From: an uncultured Sutterella sp.
GTDB lineage: Bacteria > Pseudomonadota > Gammaproteobacteria > Burkholderiales > Burkholderiaceae_F
Direction of reading: 5' to 3'
Assembly (NCBI GenBank): GCA_900757865.1
Contig: CAAEPH010000055.1
Location: 97,236-161,235, forward strand
Length of the DNA stretch: 64,000 nt
A program made the translations under genes and the position numbers. This document shows, piece by piece, positions 16,788-25,886 of the stretch (position 1 is its first letter; the number at the start of each line of letters is the position of its first letter). The notes below the pieces were generated by a model. It worked only from the letters and a program-made list of their open reading frames with translations, had not been told where the DNA came from and made no database searches.

Positions 16788-18347
16788 TTAGGCGTCCTGT
16801 GCGGGTTCGCGCATAGCGACCAAGCGACTGAAAGCGACTTTCATATCGTCGCGGATGAGCGTATTGCGCAGTTGATTGAGTTTAGCGTAACGCTCAACGA
16901 GCTGGCGCTCGGGGTGGTATTCAGCTTCTAAGACAATGTTGTCTTGAAGGGTTTTGACCACATCTTTTTGATCGCCAATGGCGTAGGCGCCAAAAATGCA
17001 ATTGGTCATGACGGCACCACCAGCATTTTTAAAGCGCACGATATCGGCATTGAGCATGTGACTCTTGATTTGATTCCAGAGTCCATCGCGACTGCCACCC
17101 TCGGTGACGGTGATTCGGTCAAGGGCGACGCCCGCTTTGCGGTAGCTTTCCGCAAGACCCATATAGTCGTAGCCAATGGCTTCAAGGACACTACGCCACA
17201 TGACGAACTGATCGTCATCCATGGTCATATTCAAAAAGCAACCACTCGCTTCTTTTTCTTCGCCAGATCCTCCCGTGAGGTAGGGTAGGAAGAGGACTCC
17301 ATTACAGCCAGCAGGTACCTTAGCAGCGCCTTCCGAGAGCGTTTGGTAGTACTTGGGATCATCAGCGTGCTGGCAGACATGGTCTTTAAACCAGCGTAGC
17401 GAGAGTCCACCCGTGCGAACAAAACCCCAGTAGAAGTAGGTGTCGGGCAGGGTACCCGAGTTGAAGATGAGTCCCGTTTCAGGGCGAGAGAGTTCAGGAA
17501 CGATCCCCTTGGTGGAGACGCAGAACATGGCACAGGTGCCAGCCACATCCACGCCCTGATTTGCGCAGAAAATCCCCGAGCCCAACATGCTTTGCATCGT
17601 GTCACCTGCGCCACCCAAAATGGGAATACCGGCTTTTAAGCCCGTTTCATCGGCTAAGGCTTGTGTGAGCCCACCAATACGGTCCCAGGGTTTAACGATG
17701 CGTGGCATATAGCGACGATCAATCCCTAAAATCGCGAGCTGTTCGTCTGACCATTCTTTCTTCTGCACGTCGTAGCCAAGCCCCCAGCCCGACATAGCGC
17801 CCCAGTCAATGAAGGCCTCTTCACCTTTTAGCCCAGCGAGATTCATCAAAATATAGGGGGCGTTATGGACGAATTTGACACCGTGCTCATTGAAGCCAGC
17901 ATGGTTCTTGAGGAACCAGCGCGCAAACATCGCGGGGAACATGGGCGAGGCTACGGGATTACCAGTTTCGCGTCCCCATATGGCGAGGCCTTTGGCGTTG
18001 AGGACTTCCACGTCGTCTGTGGTGCGGCTGTCAAGGTAGTTGATATAAGGGGTAATGGCTTTCCCTGATTCGTTCACACCCACAATACCGCAGATAATAC
18101 CGTCGCCCATAATGACGGAGACATCATGAGGATCGCGTCCCATCTCACGCAAGGATTGTGTGCAACGGCGCATGTTTTCGACGGTGATATGGAAAAATTC
18201 ATCCGCGTCCATCTGCACCCAACCTGGCTGTGGGTAGGTGAGGGTTGTCGGCAAACTGTGACTGGTCAAACAAGTGAAATTTTCATCATAAACGGCCACT
18301 TTAACGCTTTGTGTACCAGCGTCAAATCCCATATAGAGATTCCCCAT
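16788..18347 (-). CDS. FGGY-family carbohydrate kinase
   Basis: Cytoplasmic ATP-dependent sugar or polyol kinase of 519 residues. The N-terminal ATPase lobe starts with MGFDAGTQSVKVAVYD, the presumed catalytic Asp is in GGAGDTMQSMLGSG, and the C-terminal nucleotide motif is EGGSRDGLWNQ. Overall it resembles the xylulokinase branch, but the substrate cannot be fixed from sequence alone. An AGGAG site precedes the ATG. It stands alone: no isomerase, transporter or regulator is beside it, unlike typical sugar-utilisation operons. It could be a xylulose, ribulose or polyol kinase. Confidence 0.85.
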   Translation of the reverse strand: MGNLYMGFDAGTQSVKVAVYDENFTCLTSHSLPTTLTYPQPGWVQMDADEFFHITVENMRRCTQSLREMGRDPHDVSVIMGDGIICGIVGVNESGKAITPYINYLDSRTTDDVEVLNAKGLAIWGRETGNPVASPMFPAMFARWFLKNHAGFNEHGVKFVHNAPYILMNLAGLKGEEAFIDWGAMSGWGLGYDVQKKEWSDEQLAILGIDRRYMPRIVKPWDRIGGLTQALADETGLKAGIPILGGAGDTMQSMLGSGIFCANQGVDVAGTCAMFCVSTKGIVPELSRPETGLIFNSGTLPDTYFYWGFVRTGGLSLRWFKDHVCQHADDPKYYQTLSEGAAKVPAGCNGVLFLPYLTGGSGEEKEASGCFLNMTMDDDQFVMWRSVLEAIGYDYMGLAESYRKAGVALDRITVTEGGSRDGLWNQIKSHMLNADIVRFKNAGGAVMTNCIFGAYAIGDQKDVVKTLQDNIVLEAEYHPERQLVERYAKLNQLRNTLIRDDMKVAFSRLVAMREPAQDA

Positions 18348-18479
18348 GGATCTATTCTCCTAGTGGTTTCCAACTAATACCGTAGTCTAACCTTTTTTAA
18401 CGCCATGTGGGTAGACCGACGCATCGGGGTCTGAGCCACAAAAGCGCAACCAAATGTCACCAATGGACCATGCGTAAAC

Positions 18480-18518
18480 AAAAAAGAGCCATTACTCGTT
18501 CAAAAGCAATGGCTCTTT
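18480..18518 (-). terminator. Terminator for the minus-strand small ORF
   Basis: AAAGAGCCATT (18483-18493) and AATGGCTCTTT (18508-18518) form an 11-bp stem. On the minus strand it is followed by six T. It lies just past the stop of the small frame at 18534. Confidence 0.8.
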
Positions 18519-18533
18519 GAGAAGACGGTTAAA

Positions 18534-18818
18534 TTAAAAGGCGTCAGGATGCGTGGCTGTCCACCCCAGTCGCATGGGCCAATAAAAAGGCCAAATCAAC
18601 GACGAGAGCAAGCGCTGGGCATTATCAACCATCGTGTTGAGATGGGGTAAATCCATGTGGACGGTCGGGAATCCCAGAAAGAATGTGGTGATGACCCCTA
18701 ACACGTAAGCATAAGAAAGGCACAAAAGCGGATTCATGACACAAAAATATTTGGATGGCCACCGCAAAGTGGCAAAAACAAGTGTGTTAATTCTAAGAAG
18801 GATTCTTTGAGAAAACAT
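18534..18818 (-). CDS. Small putative membrane protein
   Basis: Up to 94 residues, or 67 if the internal ATG at 18737 is used. It has a hydrophobic stretch (CLSYAYVLGVITTFFLG) and a second amphipathic one ending LIWPFYWPMRLGW. Neither start has a good ribosome-binding site. The strong terminator 15 bases beyond the stop argues that a minus-strand transcript ends here. No family recognised. Outside this frame, the 745-base gap between the kinase and parE holds only the parE leader and promoter. Confidence 0.45.
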   Translation of the reverse strand: MFSQRILLRINTLVFATLRWPSKYFCVMNPLLCLSYAYVLGVITTFFLGFPTVHMDLPHLNTMVDNAQRLLSSLIWPFYWPMRLGWTATHPDAF

Positions 18819-19036
18819 CAGACGAGAGGCTAAGGTCGGGCGAAAACTTAGAGGGAGGTGCCTCTAGTTCTATTGATTGAGGGGTATTCGAAAGATTGAT
18901 GTGCTAAAGAGTTAACCGCGTTTCCAGAAGGTATGACAGTGTCTTTTTCTGGCCTTTAAAGCCACCCGATGGAGCTGACAAATCCAAATGGGCGCTAGAT
19001 CCTGGAGGTTAAGGGATAGGGCTTTGATGGCGATTT

Positions 19037-19045
19037 TGGTAAAAT
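19037..19045 (+). promoter_or_regulatory. Extended -10 promoter for parE
   Basis: TGG-TAAAAT is an extended -10 element; no good -35 is present. It lies 48 bases upstream of parE. Confidence 0.45.
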
Positions 19046-19093
19046 AAAGAGTTATTTATGAAAACAACCTTAGACTAAAAAGCATGGGGAGTT

Positions 19094-21073
19094 ATGGCCA
19101 AGCGTAACGGGAATCGAGAAGACTACGATGTCGGATCCATTAAAGTTCTAAAGGGACTTGAACCAGTCAAAGAGCGTCCGGGCATGTATACCACGACGGA
19201 CACCCCATTACATATTATTCAAGAAGTGATTGATAACGCCTGCGACGAAGTGTTAGCAGGGTTTGGCTCGAAGGTTGCGGTCACCAAGCATGCCGATGGC
19301 AGTATCACGATTGAGGATAACGGGCGTGGTATTCCGTTTGGTCTTCATCCTGAGGAAGGGATTCCTGTCGTGGAATTGGTGTTTACCCAATTGCACGCGG
19401 GGGGTAAGTTTGCCAAAAAAGATGGAGGCAGCCCCTACGACTTTTCAGGTGGTTTGCACGGGGTTGGGGTGTCGGTGACGAACGCCCTTTCGTCTCGACT
19501 TACGGTGACGGTTTGGCGAGATGGTCAAGAAGCCTCCATGGCTTTTGAGGATGGCAATCCTGTCTCCGAGCTCAACGTTCACCCGAGTTCAAGAGCAAAA
19601 TCCAAAACGGGAACGTCCGTGACGGCGTTGCCCAATCCAAAATATTTTGATAATCCTGACATTTCCGAATCGGCTCTGATTCGATTGTTGCGCTCCAAAG
19701 CTGTGTTGTTGCCGGGCTGCGAAGTCACTTACGACAACGAAGTCACGGGGCGGCACCAGAGCTGGAAATACGAAGGCGGGTTGCGTGAATACCTGCTCTC
19801 TGAACTAAACACCGAGCCCGTGGTGATGCCTTTTGAAGCGTCGGGCTACGCCGATGATACGACAGAGGGATTCGCCGTGGGTGAAGGTGCCTCTTGGGTC
19901 GTGATTTGGACTGCGGAAGGGCCCGTGGAGCGTGAAAGTTACGTCAATTTGATTCCTACCCCACTGGGTGGTACGCATGAAGCCGGTCTAAAAGACGGGC
20001 TCTTTCAAGCCATGATGAGCTTTATGCAGGCCTATGGGTTACAGACCAAGAACGTCAAGATTCTGGCCGAAGACGTTTTTAGTCGCGCCAGCTTTGTGTT
20101 GTCTACCAAGTCCATCGATCCGCAATTCCAGGGACAGACGAAAGAAAAACTCACGAGCCGTGACGCTATGAAATTGGTCAGTGGCTTTGTGCGCCCGCAA
20201 TTTGAATTTTGGCTCAATGATCATATCGAAGACGGGAAAAAGCTCGCAGAGCTCATCATTTCGCAAGCTCAAGCGCGACAGCGTCAATCCGCTAAGTACG
20301 AAAAACGCAAGTCCTCCAGCGTGGTGATGTTGCCCGGCAAACTCACCGATTGTGAATCCTCTGACATTGAACGCAACGAACTCTTTATTGTGGAAGGGGA
20401 TTCGGCTGGTGGCTCGGCCAAAAAAGGGCGCGACAAAGCTTTCCAGGCTGTACTGCCTTTACGTGGCAAGATTCTCAATACCTGGGAGGTGGACTCAGGG
20501 GAACTCTTTCGCTCGGACACGATTCATGATATCGCTGTAGCCATTGGGGTGGATCCGCACCCCAAGGATGGGGATCCCGATCTGAAAGGATTGCGTTACG
20601 GAAAAATCTGCATTCTCTCGGATGCCGATGTGGACGGTAGCCATATTCAGGTGTTGCTGTTGACGCTTTTTTATCGTCATTTTCCCAAACTCATTGAGCT
20701 TGGCCACGTATACGTGGCGATGCCACCGCTATTTCGCGTGGATGTACCCAAACGTGGGAAAAAGCCTGAACGCAAAATTTATTGTTTAGATGATCGCGAA
20801 CTCACGCGAACCGTGGATCAGTTACACAAAGAAGGATTTACGGACGAACACATTGCCATCTCCCGATTCAAAGGCTTGGGCGAAATGGAGGCCGAGCAGT
20901 TGGCCGAAACGACCTTGCATCCTGACACGAGACGCTTGTTACCGGTGGCGCTCGGTGGCGTCACGGAGGCCATTACGCGCGACGTGATGAATCTGCTGAT
21001 GGGGGGCAATGAAGCCAACCATCGCCGTCACTGGATGGAAACGTACGGGGATATCGTCGAAGCTGACGTTTGA
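19094..21073 (+). CDS. parE: DNA topoisomerase IV subunit B
   Basis: ATPase subunit of topoisomerase IV, which unlinks daughter chromosomes. It has 659 residues. The GHKL ATPase domain (EVIDNACDE, DNGRGIPFG, GGLHGVGVS) is followed by the transducer and the TOPRIM domain (EGDSAGGSAKKGRD, then SDADVDGSHI). The length and the GLEPVKERPGMY N-terminus fit ParE rather than GyrB. The stop overlaps the possible start codons of parC, giving tight translational coupling. A GGGGAG site precedes the ATG. Confidence 0.96.
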   Translation: MAKRNGNREDYDVGSIKVLKGLEPVKERPGMYTTTDTPLHIIQEVIDNACDEVLAGFGSKVAVTKHADGSITIEDNGRGIPFGLHPEEGIPVVELVFTQLHAGGKFAKKDGGSPYDFSGGLHGVGVSVTNALSSRLTVTVWRDGQEASMAFEDGNPVSELNVHPSSRAKSKTGTSVTALPNPKYFDNPDISESALIRLLRSKAVLLPGCEVTYDNEVTGRHQSWKYEGGLREYLLSELNTEPVVMPFEASGYADDTTEGFAVGEGASWVVIWTAEGPVERESYVNLIPTPLGGTHEAGLKDGLFQAMMSFMQAYGLQTKNVKILAEDVFSRASFVLSTKSIDPQFQGQTKEKLTSRDAMKLVSGFVRPQFEFWLNDHIEDGKKLAELIISQAQARQRQSAKYEKRKSSSVVMLPGKLTDCESSDIERNELFIVEGDSAGGSAKKGRDKAFQAVLPLRGKILNTWEVDSGELFRSDTIHDIAVAIGVDPHPKDGDPDLKGLRYGKICILSDADVDGSHIQVLLLTLFYRHFPKLIELGHVYVAMPPLFRVDVPKRGKKPERKIYCLDDRELTRTVDQLHKEGFTDEHIAISRFKGLGEMEAEQLAETTLHPDTRRLLPVALGGVTEAITRDVMNLLMGGNEANHRRHWMETYGDIVEADV

Positions 21074-21084
21074 TGGAGAAGACT

Positions 21085-23763
21085 ATGCCAAGAAAGAAAA
21101 AAGACACCCTTACCTCCACCATGGATACTTTGTTTGGGGCAGAACTCGACGATGTTGGGCAGGAGACTGCCGTTGAGGATAGCGCTGATGAAGCGGTGGA
21201 TGAGAAAGCCACGACAGACGAGGTGATGCCCCCAACAACCCAGGACCAGGACAACCTACCCGAGGATGAGACGAGCGCTGATGTGTCGGATGATGATGCT
21301 GACGAGGAAATCAGCGCTGAGGGCGAGAATGATGACGGCGACGCCGATGATGAAGAAGACGATGATGACACGCCGAGCCGTCAAGAGACACTACGCGACG
21401 TTATGGGGGGCGAGCTTGAGGAGGACGGCAATTTAACGCTTGCTCGTTACGCGAGTCGTGCCTATCTAGAATACGCGATGAGTGTCGTGAAGAGTCGCGC
21501 TTTGCCAGAAGTCTCGGATGGGCAAAAACCGGTTCAGCGTCGCATTCTGATTGATATGGATCGCTTGGGGCTCAAAGCGGGCAGCAAAGCCGTGAAGTCT
21601 GCTCGTGTGGTGGGCGATGTGCTCGGTAAGTATCACCCTCACGGCGATCAGTCGGTCTACGACGCGATGGTGCGTATGGCACAAGACTTCTCGCTACGCT
21701 ATCCGCTGATTGATGGTCGGGGTAATTTTGGGAGTCGAGACGGTGACTCACAAGCCGCCATGCGTTATACCGAAGCGCGCTTAATGCCTATTGCCGAGTT
21801 GCTTCTCGAAGAAGTGGACACGGGTGCGGTGGAATTTATCCCTAATTACGATGGTAATTTCAAGGAACCCGTGGAGCTCCCTGCCAAACTTCCTTTTGTG
21901 CTTCTCAATGGCGCTTCGGGGATTGCGGTCGGTATGGCTACCGAGATTCCGTCACACAATCTGCGTGAAGTCGCAGAGGCTTGTGAATACGTCATCGAGC
22001 GCCCTGAAGCGACTCTCGAAGAAGTGCTCGAAAAGATGCCCGCACCCGATTTTCCTTGTGGAGGGCAAATCATCACACCCAAAGCGGCGATTCGCGAGAT
22101 TTATCGCACGGGTCGAGGCAAGTTGCGGGTAAGAGCGCGTTACCACTATGAAGAGCTCGCTCGTGGTCAGTGGCAGTTGGTGGTCGACGAGATCCCGCCG
22201 GGCACGTCGGTGGCTGCCATTTTGGGGCAAATTGAGAGCCTTACCAACCCCAAAGCGCGAGGCAAGAAAAAGACCATCTCGGCACAGCAACAACAAGCGA
22301 AAACCGCGATGTTGGCACTGCTGGATCGGGTGCGTGACGAATCCAACAGTGAAGCGCCCGTGCGTCTTGTGTTTGAACCCAAGACCAGTCGTGTGGATCG
22401 TGGAGAGTTTGTTCGCGCGCTCCTTGCGCAAACGTCGCTTGAAAGCAATGTCGCCGTCAATATGGTGATGCTGGGTATTGACGGCAAGCCTCAACTCAAG
22501 CCCCTGATGAGTATTTTGAGCGAGTGGGTGAGCTTTAGAAAACGCATTGTGACCCGTCGCTCTGAGGCACGTTTGGAAAAAGTGCTCGATCGGATGCACG
22601 TGCTCGAAGGTCGCACGATTGCGTTACTGAATTTGGATCGTGTAATCGAAATTATTCGTACCGAGGATGACCCCAAAGCCGTGTTGATGGCGGAATTTTC
22701 GCTCACCGATCGCCAGGCGGAAGATATTCTGGAGATTCGACTTCGCCAATTGGCGAAGATGGTGGCTATTGCCATTGAGCGTGAATTGGCCGAGTTGGAA
22801 CGTGAGAAAGGCAGTTTGGAACGCTTGCTCTCGAGCGAAGCGGTTCTGCGTCGCACGTTGATCAAAGAAGTGCACCAAGCAGCTCAGCAATACGGGGACG
22901 ATCGTCGCACGCTAGTCAAAGAAGCCGAAACCATCGTCAACGAACAAAAGATCCCTGATGAGCCTGTCACCGTGGTGCTCTCCAAGAAAGGTTTTATCCG
23001 CGTGCGCTCAGGGCACGGTCACGATTGCTCGTTGATGAGCTTTAAGGTGGGCGACGAGTTTGATCTCTCACTTGAATGTCGCAGTGTCGATGAGGTGAAT
23101 TTCTTAACCGATGACGGGCACGTGTACACGGTGAAAGTCTCCGCGCTACCCAATGGGCGTGGTGACGGTATGCCCGTGAGCGCCTTTATCGATGTGGATA
23201 AAGCCAGTACCGAGTTTGTCGGCGTCTTTGTGGGTGGCGATGAGGATCGCGTACTGCTAGCCACGTCGGATGGGTATGGACTCACGTGTCGAGTGAAAGA
23301 TTTGCGAAGCTACCAGCGTGTGGGTAAATCGTTTGTTAAAGTCAATGCGGGTGCGAAGTTGCTCCCACCGGCCTTTTTTGATGACCAACGTAATCTCTGT
23401 GCTTGTCTCTCGGAAAAGGGGCGCCTACTGGTGTTCCCGATCGAGGAGATGCGTGAACTCAGCAACGGCGGTATTGGCGTCGTGTTGATGAAGCTCGACG
23501 ACAAGGAGTCGCTCTTGGCGATGCAAGCCGTGGATGATCGTGGGGTTATCATCACGGGTACTGGTCGCGGTGGAAAGGCTCGCGATATTGAAATTACCAA
23601 ACGCTCCTTTGAGGGCTTTAAACTTCATCGTGCCCGGAAGGGTCGAGTGGTGGGTCTTACATGGAAGGCGGAAAAGCTGTTGGCGGTTCCCGAAGGGGAA
23701 GTTCCTCCTGACTCCAATGCCCCCGAATCGAGTGGTTTGGTGCTCGAACTCGAAGAGCCGTAA
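21085..23763 (+). CDS. parC: DNA topoisomerase IV subunit A with acidic N-terminal extension
   Basis: Breakage-rejoining subunit of topoisomerase IV. The ATG at 21085 has GGAG six bases upstream; TTG 21070 and ATG 21073 are poorer, in-frame alternatives. The product is then 892 residues, about 100-150 longer than usual. Residues 1-110 are a non-canonical extension, basic at the very start (MPRKKKD) and then extremely Asp/Glu-rich (for example DDDADEE and DDEEDDDD). The ParC core begins near 115 (LARYASRAYLEYAMSVV), with the catalytic Tyr at 228 in AMRYTEARL, and ends in a beta-pinwheel domain. Confidence 0.95.
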   Translation: MPRKKKDTLTSTMDTLFGAELDDVGQETAVEDSADEAVDEKATTDEVMPPTTQDQDNLPEDETSADVSDDDADEEISAEGENDDGDADDEEDDDDTPSRQETLRDVMGGELEEDGNLTLARYASRAYLEYAMSVVKSRALPEVSDGQKPVQRRILIDMDRLGLKAGSKAVKSARVVGDVLGKYHPHGDQSVYDAMVRMAQDFSLRYPLIDGRGNFGSRDGDSQAAMRYTEARLMPIAELLLEEVDTGAVEFIPNYDGNFKEPVELPAKLPFVLLNGASGIAVGMATEIPSHNLREVAEACEYVIERPEATLEEVLEKMPAPDFPCGGQIITPKAAIREIYRTGRGKLRVRARYHYEELARGQWQLVVDEIPPGTSVAAILGQIESLTNPKARGKKKTISAQQQQAKTAMLALLDRVRDESNSEAPVRLVFEPKTSRVDRGEFVRALLAQTSLESNVAVNMVMLGIDGKPQLKPLMSILSEWVSFRKRIVTRRSEARLEKVLDRMHVLEGRTIALLNLDRVIEIIRTEDDPKAVLMAEFSLTDRQAEDILEIRLRQLAKMVAIAIERELAELEREKGSLERLLSSEAVLRRTLIKEVHQAAQQYGDDRRTLVKEAETIVNEQKIPDEPVTVVLSKKGFIRVRSGHGHDCSLMSFKVGDEFDLSLECRSVDEVNFLTDDGHVYTVKVSALPNGRGDGMPVSAFIDVDKASTEFVGVFVGGDEDRVLLATSDGYGLTCRVKDLRSYQRVGKSFVKVNAGAKLLPPAFFDDQRNLCACLSEKGRLLVFPIEEMRELSNGGIGVVLMKLDDKESLLAMQAVDDRGVIITGTGRGGKARDIEITKRSFEGFKLHRARKGRVVGLTWKAEKLLAVPEGEVPPDSNAPESSGLVLELEEP

Positions 23764-23901
23764 GGAAAGAATGGCCTCGCTCAGAGCAAAAAGTGGCAAC
23801 AAAAAGGCGCTTTAGCTCTGAGTGTGAGGACAAGGACTTAGCGAAAAAATGGACAGCGCATTGACTGAGCGAGAACGTTTAAGGAGGCACACTGAAAAGC
23901 G

Positions 23902-25806
23902 ATGAAACAAAATATCGTTCACTATCTCAAAAGCCTATCGGCTCGATTGCTACTGCTCACGTTCTTGTGGGTGAGCTTTATTTCCGTTTTGGTTGGCTAC
24001 ACGATGTTGCTCAATTGGCAACTCGAGGCGACCTCCGCCGCCACCAAGACGATTAACAATATGCGCTACCACACGTTTCGCGCTGCCTTGTTTTCGGAGC
24101 CTCAGTATTCGGACGTCATTTTCAAGACTGAAGTCGATAGCTTTAACAATAGCTATCAGCGCTTGGAAAAGGGCGATCCTTGGCAGCCCTTGATGTTGCC
24201 AGCCAACGACGATATTTACCGCCAACTCAAGGCGGTGGGGAGCACGTGGTTCGATGATTTACTCCCCACCCTTCAAGAGGCCAAGACCCATGGGCAAGGG
24301 GTCAATATTCAAATCACCGATAAGTTGGTCACTCAGCTCTCGGCGTTGACCGTGGCTGTGGAAACGGATCGTGGGTACTATCTCTGGCAATTGCGTTATT
24401 TGCAGATTTTACTCATTGTGCTCGCCATCTGCTCGCTTTTTGTGATCATGTATCTCTTGTTGCGTTGGGTTATCCGCCCTGTGGACCAGCTCGGTACAGC
24501 GATTCATCAAATCAGCTCCGGGAACTTATCCGCACGTGTTGCCCATTGTGGGGAAGACGAAATCGGCGAAATCGCCCAAGGCTTTAACTCCATGGCGGAT
24601 CGTCTGCAAGACTCGTACGAAAATCTTGAGCAAAAAGTGGCGGAAAAAACGGCCTCTGTTGAGGAAAAGAATAGCCATTTAGCTCAGCTCTATGAGATGA
24701 CGAGTTACCTGGCACAACAGCGTAGTCAGGAGGACATTGTCGAAGGGTTCATGTCGCGCATTTTGCGTCACTCCGACGCGGATGCTTGCACGGTGCATTT
24801 GATTGACGAAGAATCCGACTTGATTCGACTCGATGCGATGGATGGCATTGGGGGAGACCTTATCTACCAATTAACACAACTCAAGCGTAACGCAGACCCG
24901 GTGAAGCGCATTCTGGAAAAGAGCTATCCAGTGTGCTTGCTACTGAACGAAACGAACGATCCGTTAGGGAAAAAACTCAACGAAGCGGGCTTTAGCTTTG
25001 TGTACTGCTTCCAGATTCGTTCTTCGTCAGGGGACATTGGTATTTATTCGCTTTACTTCCGCTCAGGTCCTCGGTTGTCGACGCAAATGGTGCGTTTATT
25101 GAAGAACTTCGCCTCGCACTTTGGGGTGGCCGTGGAAAACGCTCGTTTGATCGAGCGCGAGCGTCAGTTTGCGGTGATCCAAGAGCGTCAGTTGCTCGCG
25201 CAGGGCTTGCATGACTCGATTGCCCAAGCGCTCTCGTACCTTAACCTTCAGGTGCAATTCTTAACCGATGCGATTAAGCAAAATGACACGGCCTTGCGTG
25301 ACGATAGCCTCTCGTCGATTCGCAAGGGGGTCCAAGAGTGCTACGAGGATGTGCGTGAATTGTTGCTCAACTTCCGTGAACGGTTACACAAAGAAGACTT
25401 TGTGGAAGGGGTTCAAACGGTGATTAAGCGCTTTGAAGGTCAAGCGCATGTGCAGACGAAACTCAAAGTCACGGATAAGGGCCCGGGGCTTACACCACGC
25501 CAAAAGTTGCAAGTCATCTTCATTATTCAAGAAGCCCTCTCGAACGTGCGTAAGCACGCTCACGCGTCAAACGTGCTCATTACGATTGATAACGGTGAAG
25601 ACTTGCGCGTCAACATTTTGGACGACGGTGTGGGACTTGATGAAAAGCTCGTGCAAGAGCGAAAGAATCAGCACGTCGGTTTGTCCATTATGGCCGAGCG
25701 TGCGAAACGCATCGGAGCCTCGCTTGAAGTGGAACGCGCAAGCGACGAAGGCGGGACAATGGTCACGCTTTTCCTTGATCGCTCAGCTCGTCACGCCTCT
25801 GCCTAG
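23902..25806 (+). CDS. NarX-like sensor histidine kinase
   Basis: Membrane sensor kinase of 634 residues with the architecture of nitrate/nitrite sensors NarX and NarQ. Transmembrane helices lie at about 15-37 and 165-190 around a periplasmic domain. They are followed by a HAMP linker (RPVDQLGTAIHQISSGNLSA), a GAF-like region, a HisKA_3 box with phospho-acceptor H437 (GLHDSIAQ), and a HATPase domain. The segment NNMRYHTFR after TM1 recalls the NarX nitrate-binding P-box but is not a clear match. No response regulator gene is adjacent. The AAGGAGG site is about 14 bases from the ATG, and an in-frame TGA rules out an upstream start. Confidence 0.85.
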   Translation: MKQNIVHYLKSLSARLLLLTFLWVSFISVLVGYTMLLNWQLEATSAATKTINNMRYHTFRAALFSEPQYSDVIFKTEVDSFNNSYQRLEKGDPWQPLMLPANDDIYRQLKAVGSTWFDDLLPTLQEAKTHGQGVNIQITDKLVTQLSALTVAVETDRGYYLWQLRYLQILLIVLAICSLFVIMYLLLRWVIRPVDQLGTAIHQISSGNLSARVAHCGEDEIGEIAQGFNSMADRLQDSYENLEQKVAEKTASVEEKNSHLAQLYEMTSYLAQQRSQEDIVEGFMSRILRHSDADACTVHLIDEESDLIRLDAMDGIGGDLIYQLTQLKRNADPVKRILEKSYPVCLLLNETNDPLGKKLNEAGFSFVYCFQIRSSSGDIGIYSLYFRSGPRLSTQMVRLLKNFASHFGVAVENARLIERERQFAVIQERQLLAQGLHDSIAQALSYLNLQVQFLTDAIKQNDTALRDDSLSSIRKGVQECYEDVRELLLNFRERLHKEDFVEGVQTVIKRFEGQAHVQTKLKVTDKGPGLTPRQKLQVIFIIQEALSNVRKHAHASNVLITIDNGEDLRVNILDDGVGLDEKLVQERKNQHVGLSIMAERAKRIGASLEVERASDEGGTMVTLFLDRSARHASA

Positions 25807-25827
25807 CACGGTCTGCGTTTAAAACGA

Positions 25828-25864
25828 AATCGCCTCGCTTCTTCAAAAGAGAAACGAGGCGATT
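25828..25864 (+). terminator. Hairpin after the sensor kinase
   Basis: AATCGCCTCG (25828-25837) and CGAGGCGATT (25855-25864) form a perfect 10-bp stem between the convergent kinase and aminotransferase genes. The flanking T/A content is modest. Confidence 0.65.
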
Positions 25865-25886
25865 CATTAGTAGGGTGATTGGGCTT

